Assembly (NCBI GenBank): GCA_012839295.1
Contig: DUNO01000009.1
Span: 154,413-218,412 of the forward strand
Direction of reading: 5' to 3'
Source of the DNA: Clostridiales bacterium
GTDB taxonomy: Bacteria; Bacillota; Clostridia; Lachnospirales; Lachnospiraceae
Length of the DNA: 64,000 nucleotides
The notes beneath the pieces are model-generated. The model worked only from the letters and a program-made list of their open reading frames with translations. It was not told the DNA's origin and did not search any database. The translations under genes and the position numbers were made by a program. Shown in pieces: positions 43,499 to 51,506 of the stretch (positions are counted from its first letter, which is position 1; each line of letters opens with the position of its first letter).

Positions 43499-45027
43499 AG
43501 TTTACCGCCAAGAATTTTTTTTGGTCAACAATAAGTTCTGTTGTATCCGCTGTGTTGGGATTTGTATCCAGAACCATATTTTTAAGTTCGCTGGGCATTG
43601 AATACCTTGGGCTAAACAGCCTCTTTATCAATGTCATTGCAATGCTGTCCTTAAGTGAGCTTGGGATCGGTGTTGCCATAAACTATAGCCTGTATAAACC
43701 AATTGCTGAAAATGATATAGAAAGAATAAAATCCCTGATGCATTTTTATAAACGGGCATACCGGTATATAGGCTGCATCGTGACAGGCATTGGGTTAGGC
43801 GTTATGCTGTTTTTGCCCTATATCGTAAAGGATAGCGGCGGCATCCGGAACCTGTATGTAATTTACCTGATATTCCTTTTCAATGCCGCCTACTCTTACC
43901 TATTCAGCTATAAGCGGACCTTGCTTGCGGCGGACCAAAAGACCTACAGGCTGACGATGATAGATATGGTTGTCAATATGGCTACAGCTACTTTACAGAT
44001 GCTGATGCTTTTATTATTCAAAAGATACCTTATTTACCTGTTGATATCGGTGGGTATCGGTATCATACAGAATATTTATATTAACCGGTACATAAATAAG
44101 ACCTATCCGTATTTACTGGATAAGCAAATTGCCAGGCTGTCCAAGAAAGACAGATCCGGCCTGATGAAAAATATTAAGGCTTTAATGCTGCATAAAATAG
44201 GGGATTTATGTGTTTTCCAGACCGACAGTATTATTATATCCTCCTTCATTAATATCACAATGGTAGGGGTGATATCAAATTATACCTTGCTGATCAATAC
44301 CGTTAACAGATTTGTGTCCAATGCCATTAATGCGGCCAACGCAAGCCTTGGAAATATTATTGCAGTAGAAAATAGTGAAAAGCAAAAAGCCATATTCCGT
44401 AAATATGATTTTCTTGCATTTTGGATATACAGTTGGTCTGCCCTATGCTTTTATTTTCTGATCAATCCCTTTATTACCTTATGGCTTGGGAACTCAATGG
44501 TTTTAGACCAGAGGACAGTGGGGATGGCACTGATAAATTTTTATATATTGGGAAGAAGATTGCCGATTGATAATATCAAATCAGCGGCCGGTGCGTACCG
44601 GCAGGATAAGTATGTACCAATGATAGAATCCCTGATAAATCTGGTAAGCTCAATTATTGCAGTGAGGTATCTGGGGGTATTTGGGGTATACCTGGGCACC
44701 TTTTTAAGCAGCATACTGCCGGCAGTATATAAGCCTATGGTTGTGTACAGGCATGTTTTTCATTCGGATGTGAGGGAATACTTTCTTTCCTATATGAAGT
44801 ATGCATTAGTGCTGATGGCAAATGTGCTGGTTGTATCCCTGTTTATACGGTTTTTGGTTCCGGCAGAGGTTACGGTGGCCTCCTTCGTTGTGAGGGGGCT
44901 GACCTGCCTGGTACTTCCTAATTTATTTATGTATGCCATTTACCGGAGGACGGAGGAATTTAAATACATCATTAATCTGCTTACTATAATAACGCTGAAA
45001 AGAAGGTCACCAGGATTAAATGGGTAA
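43486..45027 (+). CDS. Wzx-like polysaccharide flippase
   Basis: 513 residues with about 12-14 membrane helices. The N-terminal AKNFFWSTISSVVSAVLGFVSRTIFLSSLGIEYLGLNSLFINVIAMLSLSELGIG is the typical first-helix pattern of MATE/MOP-type flippases for Gram-positive capsule clusters. A central charged loop (LLDKQIARLSKKDRSGLMKNIKALMLHKIGDL) follows. It moves undecaprenyl-linked repeat units to the outer leaflet before Wzy polymerisation. AAAGGAG precedes the start. Confidence 0.9.
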   Translation: MQRIEFTAKNFFWSTISSVVSAVLGFVSRTIFLSSLGIEYLGLNSLFINVIAMLSLSELGIGVAINYSLYKPIAENDIERIKSLMHFYKRAYRYIGCIVTGIGLGVMLFLPYIVKDSGGIRNLYVIYLIFLFNAAYSYLFSYKRTLLAADQKTYRLTMIDMVVNMATATLQMLMLLLFKRYLIYLLISVGIGIIQNIYINRYINKTYPYLLDKQIARLSKKDRSGLMKNIKALMLHKIGDLCVFQTDSIIISSFINITMVGVISNYTLLINTVNRFVSNAINAANASLGNIIAVENSEKQKAIFRKYDFLAFWIYSWSALCFYFLINPFITLWLGNSMVLDQRTVGMALINFYILGRRLPIDNIKSAAGAYRQDKYVPMIESLINLVSSIIAVRYLGVFGVYLGTFLSSILPAVYKPMVVYRHVFHSDVREYFLSYMKYALVLMANVLVVSLFIRFLVPAEVTVASFVVRGLTCLVLPNLFMYAIYRRTEEFKYIINLLTIITLKRRSPGLNG

Positions 45028-45086
45028 CCTTAATATTTCTTGTGCCATGCTTTTATTGGAAGATATTACTGAAAGGAACTGGGAAA

Positions 45087-46163
45087 ATGAAAAAGCCTTT
45101 ATTTGAGTATTTTGTATTGACATGTTTTGTTCTTTTTCTGATCGGCCTTAAGGGTGGATATGTGCAGGGTAATGCGGCTGTAGCAGAGGAGGAGTCCAAT
45201 GTAATATGGGAAGATGATTTTAATACGTCGTCTATAAATAGGGCAAAATGGGACTTTGAATATGGGTACGTACGTAATTTTGAGTTACAGGAATATGGTG
45301 ACAGCCCCCAGAATGCATTTATCCGCGATGGGACGCTGGTGATCAGGGCAACCAGGGATGACCAGGGAAAATGGGCTTCGGCCTGCCTCATGACCAACAA
45401 TAAATTTGAGGTCGGGAATGCAAGGATTGAGGCCAGGATAAAAATACCAAAGAAGAATGGAGCCTTTCCCGCATTTTGGATGTTGGGAGCAGGTTATGAA
45501 ATAGATTATAAAAAGCAGGTAGAGCTGGGTGATTCCTGGCTGGCTGCAAGAGAAATAGATATTATGGAGTCCTTTGGAAAAGGTATGAATGTACAGGGAG
45601 GTGTATTTTTTCAGGAAACCTCCGAAGCTACCGCCCTAAGCCATTATTTTGCAACCTCACAAGAGATAGACATAACACAATTCCATATCTATGCAATTGA
45701 AAAGAGTGACCATAAAATGGACTTTTATTGTGATGGCAACCTGTATTATTCCTATGAAATAAAAGACAAGGGCTTGAGGGATCCCTTTTATCTTTTGCTT
45801 AACCTGGCCGTGGGATCGGCAGGGGGTACACCGGATCCAAAAACCACAGAAATGGAAATGGTAGTTGATTATGTAAGAGTTACCACACTGGATGGAGGGC
45901 CTGCGACAGAGCTTAGCTCCATTTCTTTGGAGAAGGCTGCAATTTATGGCAGGGCCGGCGATATTAAAAAAATTGGATTAAAATTATCCCCTTTGAAGGC
46001 GCAAAATAAAACGGTGGTCTGGAAATCATCAGATTCAAGGGTAGCATCTGTCTATGGCGGGTTCGTGCATATGAAAAAAGCGGGAACCTGTACCATCACT
46101 GCAACTACTTACAATGGATTAAGTGTCACCTGCAGAGTGGTATGTAGATCAAATAAGGAATAG
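45087..46163 (+). CDS. Secreted GH16 glucanase-like protein with Ig-like C-terminus
   Basis: 358 residues from ATG 45087 (AAAGGA 9 nt upstream). Signal peptide MKKPLFEYFVLTCFVLFLIG. A concanavalin-like GH16 domain (about 40-265) carries the catalytic ExDxxE motif as REIDIMESFG; IWEDDFNTSSINRAKWDFE is the usual N-terminal strand. The last 80 residues (ISLEKAAIYGRAGDIKKIGLKLSP...VASVYGGFVHMKKAGTCTITATT) are a bacterial Ig-like Big_2 domain. A beta-glucan- or galactan-cleaving enzyme in an EPS cluster may trim or release the secreted polymer. Confidence 0.87.
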   Translation: MKKPLFEYFVLTCFVLFLIGLKGGYVQGNAAVAEEESNVIWEDDFNTSSINRAKWDFEYGYVRNFELQEYGDSPQNAFIRDGTLVIRATRDDQGKWASACLMTNNKFEVGNARIEARIKIPKKNGAFPAFWMLGAGYEIDYKKQVELGDSWLAAREIDIMESFGKGMNVQGGVFFQETSEATALSHYFATSQEIDITQFHIYAIEKSDHKMDFYCDGNLYYSYEIKDKGLRDPFYLLLNLAVGSAGGTPDPKTTEMEMVVDYVRVTTLDGGPATELSSISLEKAAIYGRAGDIKKIGLKLSPLKAQNKTVVWKSSDSRVASVYGGFVHMKKAGTCTITATTYNGLSVTCRVVCRSNKE

Positions 46164-46191
46164 TAAAATATGATTTTAATAGGAGGCTAAG

Positions 46192-47895
46192 ATGGTAGAC
46201 AATTCTTATAAAGATAATGTGAAAAGGAGGGGGATATTTTTTACAAGCAGTAATGAAAATTCTTTTGGCATATCCTTATATTTTAAGCTATTATTTTTAA
46301 TTTCTGCTTTAAGCATGACAGCATTATTTTCGACAATCTGGAGTTGGAAATATGCAGCAATCGGTGTTCTTTGCTCCTCTATAATTTTGTGGTGGCTGAT
46401 TTTCCGGGCTGATATATTGGATAAAATCCTCCTGCATAATATGAATAAACCTCAAATGCTGATATCAGTTGCTTTAACGTTTGTTTCCATGCAGCAATTT
46501 ATAAAGGCGCTCTATGACAGTAAGAAGATTACTGATGTGTTTTTGTTCCGCCAGGTTCCCTTGGAATATCATCAAATGATAAATAAAGGGACAGCAATTG
46601 CCATAGGATGTGCCGCGATACCGGCTATCATTGTTCTTATGTATTGTCTGGTACAGCGCGTTTACATAATATTGGCTGACTTTATAACAACAATGGACAG
46701 GGTAGAGAAGTACTATCTGGTGATTGCAGGAGCTTTAATGGCAGTTGCCGTGTTTATCATTTTTGGTTTGACAAATGTTTTTTACGTACCTTTTAATGGG
46801 AGGGAAATAGCGCCTTATGACGTAATCTATACTACGGACTCGACACCGATCGTTATGACAAATTCCTATATTAATATTGGTTCTATCAACAATGATTCCA
46901 AGCAACCGTTATTTGGGATATTTGCGTTACCCTTTGGCGCAGCAGCGATGCTGGTCTCAAAAATAACCTTTTTTATTCCCAATGCGTATACATTAATAAT
47001 TAATATCATGCAAGTAATTATCCTGTTCAGTATCAATATTATGGTAGCACGTATGCTTCAGGCTAAAAGCTCTACCAAGGCAATACTTTTGGCTGCTGCA
47101 ACGGCGCTGTATCCGACGCTGATCTTTTCATTGGCAATGGAGCAGTATATTTTTTCAACCTTTTGGCTGGTTCTTATGCTTTATTCTTATTTGTCGCATA
47201 AGGAGGATTTGGAATTCTATTACGTTGCCGCGGCGGGTTCCTTGGTGACGAGCTATGCTGCTATTCCCGTACTGTACCAGAAGAAGCCTTGGAAAGAGTG
47301 GTTCCGGGATAATTTACGTGTGGGAGCACCCCTATTGGCGGGAATCATAATAGCGGGCAGGATGCCCCTATATTATGACCTTGTTACGGAATTTAGGGTA
47401 TATATGCAGTTCGCCGGAGGCAAGCTTCTCTTTAAGGACAGGCTGCTCCAATTCATAAATTTTATTGCCACTTGCTTCGTCAGGCCGGAGGGCGGTATAG
47501 ATACAAAGAACTTCGCAGCTATTTCATATCAGATGGATACCGTAACAAAATTAAACTACTTAGGTGTGGTAATGTTGGGTTTGGTGGTATTGGGCTTTGC
47601 TTTAAATTATAAGAATAGATTTGCCCGGATATGTTTTTATTGGATTATCTTCTCGTTTATTATACTTTGTCTTGTTGGTTGGGGAACGGCTGAAAATGGA
47701 TTGATTTTATACTCGCTTTATTTTTATTGGGCATTTTATGCATTGGTGTTCTTGTTTTTCGAAAAACTGCTTTCGAAATATTTTGTGTTGAAGCATGTGG
47801 TGTATGCGGCGCTTATAATTTTGTTGCTGGCTGTCAACCTGAAGGAGATTTATGGGATAATCGGCTTTGGTATAGAATATTATCCGGCGGGGTAG
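46192..47895 (+). CDS. Polytopic membrane protein, GT-C glycosyltransferase-like
   Basis: 567 residues with about 12 membrane helices. After helix 3-4 a conserved extracytoplasmic loop (FNGREIAPYDVIYTTDSTPIVMTNSYINIGSINNDSKQPLFGIF) has acidic residues in a place where GT-C enzymes of the GT39/ArnT/arabinosyltransferase group have the catalytic Asp. It lies directly before the UbiA and HAD-GtrA genes, so it is a good candidate for the enzyme that uses their polyprenyl-phosphate sugar outside the membrane. Function is inferred from topology and context. AGGAGG ribosome binding site. Confidence 0.6.
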   Translation: MVDNSYKDNVKRRGIFFTSSNENSFGISLYFKLLFLISALSMTALFSTIWSWKYAAIGVLCSSIILWWLIFRADILDKILLHNMNKPQMLISVALTFVSMQQFIKALYDSKKITDVFLFRQVPLEYHQMINKGTAIAIGCAAIPAIIVLMYCLVQRVYIILADFITTMDRVEKYYLVIAGALMAVAVFIIFGLTNVFYVPFNGREIAPYDVIYTTDSTPIVMTNSYINIGSINNDSKQPLFGIFALPFGAAAMLVSKITFFIPNAYTLIINIMQVIILFSINIMVARMLQAKSSTKAILLAAATALYPTLIFSLAMEQYIFSTFWLVLMLYSYLSHKEDLEFYYVAAAGSLVTSYAAIPVLYQKKPWKEWFRDNLRVGAPLLAGIIIAGRMPLYYDLVTEFRVYMQFAGGKLLFKDRLLQFINFIATCFVRPEGGIDTKNFAAISYQMDTVTKLNYLGVVMLGLVVLGFALNYKNRFARICFYWIIFSFIILCLVGWGTAENGLILYSLYFYWAFYALVFLFFEKLLSKYFVLKHVVYAALIILLLAVNLKEIYGIIGFGIEYYPAG

Positions 47896-47927
47896 ATTCA
47901 TAGCCTTTGGCAGGAGGGAGGAATAGA

Positions 47928-48794
47928 ATGAAAAAGTATTTTAAGTTAATGAGGGTAAAGCATTACATAAAGAATGTGATTATTATGCTGCCGTTGATTT
48001 TTAGCGGGAAGTTTTTTGATATCAGCTTGCTATGGAGGACCCTGGTGGGAGTAATAGCATTTTCCCTGGTATCTTCTGTAATTTATATTATTAATGATAT
48101 CCGGGATGCGGAAAGTGACCGTAAGCATCCGACCAAATGCAAAAGACCGGTAGCAAGCGGTGAGGTTTCTGTAAAATCGGCCCGTGTCTTTGCGCTTGTA
48201 CTGTTCGTAGCCTCCTTAATAGTAAACTATTATATTAACAGGAATGCATGGGCGGGCTGGGTCTTTTTTGCCCTGTATTTTATGCTTAACATAGCCTATA
48301 GCCTTGGTTTAAAGAATATACCCATCGTGGATGTCGCCATCCTTGTATCGGGATTTCTCCTCCGCTTGCTTTTCGGATCAGCCATTACGGGGATAGAAAT
48401 TTCAAAATGGCTGTACCTTACGGTTATCTCCCTCTCTTTTTACCTTGGGCTTGGCAAGAGGAGGAATGAGGGCGGAAAACAAGCGGACGGAAATACCAGA
48501 AAAGTCCTGAAGTTTTATAACTATAATTTTCTAGATAAAAATATGTATATGTGCATGGCTTTGGCAATTGCATTCTATTCCTTATGGAGTGTGGATAACG
48601 TAACCGTATACAGGGTAGGAAGCTCCAATTTAATCTGGACTGTTCCCCTGTTAATCCTGGTATGCATGAAATATAGCTCAATAGTCGAAGGGAATTCGGA
48701 TGGGGATCCGGTTGAGGTTGTTTTCCAAAATAAGATGCTGCTAGGATTAGTTGTCCTATTCGGGTTAACTACAATGGGGATCATATATTTATGA
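47928..48794 (+). CDS. UbiA-family decaprenyl-phosphate phosphoribosyltransferase-like protein
   Basis: 288 residues from ATG 47928 (GGAGG 6-7 nt upstream). About eight membrane helices. The first active-site motif is YIINDIRDAESDRKHPTKCKRPVASG, where NDxxDxxxDR.HP.K..RP is the pattern of DPPR synthases rather than of quinone or heme prenyltransferases. The likely reaction is transfer of 5-phosphoribose from PRPP to a polyprenyl phosphate at the inner leaflet. Its stop overlaps the ATG of the next gene (ATGA), indicating coupling with a phosphatase that could remove the 5-phosphate. Confidence 0.85.
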   Translation: MKKYFKLMRVKHYIKNVIIMLPLIFSGKFFDISLLWRTLVGVIAFSLVSSVIYIINDIRDAESDRKHPTKCKRPVASGEVSVKSARVFALVLFVASLIVNYYINRNAWAGWVFFALYFMLNIAYSLGLKNIPIVDVAILVSGFLLRLLFGSAITGIEISKWLYLTVISLSFYLGLGKRRNEGGKQADGNTRKVLKFYNYNFLDKNMYMCMALAIAFYSLWSVDNVTVYRVGSSNLIWTVPLLILVCMKYSSIVEGNSDGDPVEVVFQNKMLLGLVVLFGLTTMGIIYL

Positions 48795-49750
48795 TAGTTT
48801 ATGACTTTGATAAAACAATATATAACGGAGACTGTACGCTGGATTTTTACTTTTATTGTATCAGGAAGGAGCTGTCCTTAATACGGTTCCTACCGGTACA
48901 ATTGATGGCATTTATAAAATATGTGCTTGGGCTTCAGAGTAAAACATTATTCAAAGAAGGCTTTTATTCGTTTTTAAAAGGGATAAGGGACATTGATTTA
49001 TACATTGAGGAATTCTGGGGGCTTAACAGGCATAAAATAAAGAACTGGTATTTGGAAAAGAGAAGTGCGGATGATATTATTATAACAGCTTCCCCGGAAT
49101 TCTTGCTAAAGCCGATATGTGCATCCTTGGAAATTGACCATTTGATTGCATCCTGTGTTGACAAAAGTTCAGGAAGATACACAGGAAAGAACTGCCATGG
49201 TGAGGAGAAGGTGGCCAGATTTAGTCAGATATTCGGCAGCCTGTCCATCCATGAGTTTTACTCAGACTCCCTGACGGACACCCCCTTGGCCTCCTTATCG
49301 GAAAAAAGCTTTATTGTTTGTAAAGATGAAATTATTCCCTGGGACAGCTATGTACCGCCGAGATGGTTGCAGGTCATACGTACATTTTTGAACAGGGAGT
49401 TTATATTGTTTTTAATGATCGGGACAGTCAATGCGGCGGACGGCATACTCTTTTCCTATTTGTTTTCTTCCCTTTTTAACGTTAACCTGGCATTGGTTTT
49501 CGGCTATAGCATAAGCCTGACGATTTCCTATTTTCTAAACAGCATCCTTGCATTCAGGGAAAAGCTGGGAATCATGAAATATATCAAGTTTTGTGTCTCT
49601 TATCTGCCAAACTTTTTGATACAAAACGTTACCGTACTTGTCCTATGCAATATATTGGGCGTACATAAGCTGATTGGCTACAGTGTGGCGGCAATCCTTG
49701 GCATCCCGGTGACATTTTTATTGGTAAAACTATTTACATTTAAAAAATAG
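48791..49750 (+). CDS. HAD phosphatase fused to a GtrA-family membrane domain
   Basis: 319 residues. Residues 1 to about 190 are a HAD-superfamily phosphatase with the nucleophile motif VYDFDKTIY, motif II in IITASPEFLLKP and motif IV in FYSDSLTDTPLA. Residues about 200-319 hold four membrane helices of the GtrA type (FILFLMIGTVNAADGILFSYLF...SYFLNSILAFRE...YLPNFLIQNVTVLVLC). GtrA proteins help move polyprenyl-phosphate sugars across the membrane. The fusion joins dephosphorylation and flipping steps expected after the upstream UbiA-type enzyme. Starts inside the upstream stop codon. Confidence 0.85.
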   Translation: MIVYDFDKTIYNGDCTLDFYFYCIRKELSLIRFLPVQLMAFIKYVLGLQSKTLFKEGFYSFLKGIRDIDLYIEEFWGLNRHKIKNWYLEKRSADDIIITASPEFLLKPICASLEIDHLIASCVDKSSGRYTGKNCHGEEKVARFSQIFGSLSIHEFYSDSLTDTPLASLSEKSFIVCKDEIIPWDSYVPPRWLQVIRTFLNREFILFLMIGTVNAADGILFSYLFSSLFNVNLALVFGYSISLTISYFLNSILAFREKLGIMKYIKFCVSYLPNFLIQNVTVLVLCNILGVHKLIGYSVAAILGIPVTFLLVKLFTFKK

Positions 49751-49758
49751 GTATAAGG

Positions 49759-49808
49759 AAACCTTCAGATTGATGTAAGATAAAGCTGCTCAATTTGAAG
49801 GTTTTGAA
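49759..49808 (+). terminator. Terminator at the end of the EPS cluster
   Basis: AAACCTTCAGATTG (49759-49772) pairs with CAATTTGAAGGTTT (49791-49804) with one mismatch, followed by TTGAAATTTT. Not a perfect U-tract but well placed after the last gene. Confidence 0.6.
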
Positions 49809-49943
49809 ATTTTATGCAGCTTAACAGCTTGGTAACTTTATCACGGATAGTATACAAGAATAGGTTAAAATGATAGAATAGGGTCATAAGACGGATTCTA
49901 TATCAGATTAACCCCATCATGTAAAGGAGGACGATAACGGCTT

Positions 49944-51359
49944 ATGGATGGAATTTTATCAATAGGTAATATTAGTTTTATTTTAGTGTTTTTGGAGGGT
50001 ATCCTATCTTTTTTCTCCCCCTGTGTCATACCGCTGATTCCGGTATACATGGGATATTTGGCTGGCAGCGGTAAAAAGGTGGAAGAGGATGGGTCGATTA
50101 GATATGATAGAAATAAGGTATTTCTGCATACTATATTCTTTGCGGTGGGTATTTCCTTTGCTTTCTTTATCTTAGGAATGTCCTTTACTGCCCTGGGCAG
50201 CTTTTTCAACCAGCATAAGCTGTTATTTACCAGGGTTGGAGGTATTCTGATCGTGGTATTGGGCTTATTCCAGCTTGGAATTTTAGATCTCTCTTTTTTG
50301 CAGAGGGAACGCAAAATACGGTTTTCTTTAGATGAGAAAAAGATGAACCCGCTGTTGGCGCTCGTAATGGGCTTTACCTTCAGCTTTGCCTGGACGCCCT
50401 GCATTGGTCCTGCCCTTTCCTCAGTCCTTATTATGGCTTCCGGGGCGGGGTCAGCATTTACCGGAAATCTTCTTGTATCCGTATATGCCCTTGGCTTCTT
50501 GATCCCCTTTCTGATCTTGGGTCTCTTTACAACCCAGGCCCTCAATTTCCTGAAATCAAAGCAGAAGCTCTTAAGGTATGCAATTAAGCTTGGCGGAGTA
50601 ATTCTGATCCTTATGGGAATTATGACCTTTACCGGCTGGATGAACAGCGTATCCGGTTATTTGAATTCCTTTACCATTGGGCAGCAGGAAGCAAAAGACA
50701 GCGGCCAGGAAAAGGTTCCGGATCTGCCTGACACAGGGAATGATGCCCTAAAGGGAGAAGCAGGCACAAACAATGAGACAGGTACAAACAATGAGACAGG
50801 TACAAATAATGAGACAGGTACAAATAATGAAACAGGTACAAATAATGAAACCGATGCAAACAATGGAGCAGTTACAGGCCAGGACAGCGGCTCCTCCAAA
50901 AAGACAATTCCAGCCTTTGATTTCACCCTGACGGATCAATACGGGAATGAACATACCCTTTCAGATTATAAGGGAAAGGTGGTCTTCCTCAACTTTTGGG
51001 CGACCTGGTGTCCTCCCTGCAAAAAGGAATTACCGGATATCGAAGAGCTATACCAGGAATATAACTTAAACAAGGACGAAATAATTATTCTTGGGGTAAC
51101 GAATCCAGCCAGCACCGAATATCCGGATAACTCAGACGTAAGCATGGATGAGATCAAGGCTTTTATGGACGAGAACGGATATACCTTCCCCGTGATGTTC
51201 GACGAGACAGGTGAGGTTTTGAAGGACTATATGATATCAGCCTTCCCAACTACCTTTATGATCGATAAGGAGGGCAATATCTTTGGGTATGTGCCGGGTA
51301 TGATGACAAAGGATATCATGGTTAGTATTATTAATGAGACCCTGGCGGTAACAAAATAA
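49944..51359 (+). CDS. CcdA (thiol-disulfide membrane transporter) fused to TlpA/ResA-like thioredoxin
   Basis: 471 residues. The N-terminal 240 hold six membrane helices of CcdA, with its redox cysteines C27 (SFFSPCVIPLIP) and C153 (FAWTPCIGPALSS). A hydrophilic linker with NNETGT repeats (about 274-303) leads to an extracytoplasmic thioredoxin domain whose active site is WCPPC (C356, C359) in FLNFWATWCPPCKKELPDIE. The single chain would carry reducing equivalents from cytoplasmic thioredoxin to extracytoplasmic proteins. The only in-frame ATG has AAAGGAGG 13-14 nt upstream, an unusually long spacer. Confidence 0.93.
   Translation: MDGILSIGNISFILVFLEGILSFFSPCVIPLIPVYMGYLAGSGKKVEEDGSIRYDRNKVFLHTIFFAVGISFAFFILGMSFTALGSFFNQHKLLFTRVGGILIVVLGLFQLGILDLSFLQRERKIRFSLDEKKMNPLLALVMGFTFSFAWTPCIGPALSSVLIMASGAGSAFTGNLLVSVYALGFLIPFLILGLFTTQALNFLKSKQKLLRYAIKLGGVILILMGIMTFTGWMNSVSGYLNSFTIGQQEAKDSGQEKVPDLPDTGNDALKGEAGTNNETGTNNETGTNNETGTNNETGTNNETDANNGAVTGQDSGSSKKTIPAFDFTLTDQYGNEHTLSDYKGKVVFLNFWATWCPPCKKELPDIEELYQEYNLNKDEIIILGVTNPASTEYPDNSDVSMDEIKAFMDENGYTFPVMFDETGEVLKDYMISAFPTTFMIDKEGNIFGYVPGMMTKDIMVSIINETLAVTK
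50763..50852 (+). repeat. Five 18-bp tandem repeats in the fusion linker
   Basis: Five in-frame units of GGTACAAACAATGAGACA or close variants encode GTNNET, with a degenerate sixth (GATGCAAACAATGGA) behind. All steps are multiples of 18 bp, so copy-number changes would only alter linker length between the membrane and thioredoxin parts. Confidence 0.95.
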
Positions 51360-51506
51360 AACAGCAAACTGGCGTTCCCCATAACGGGCAAATGGTTGAT
51401 TTCTGGATTTTGTTATGCTATATTGATTTTAAGCTTTATTATAGCTTCATGAACGGAAGGTAATCAAAATAGCATGTGATAAGCATGGAAGTTAGGGGAA
51501 AATAGT

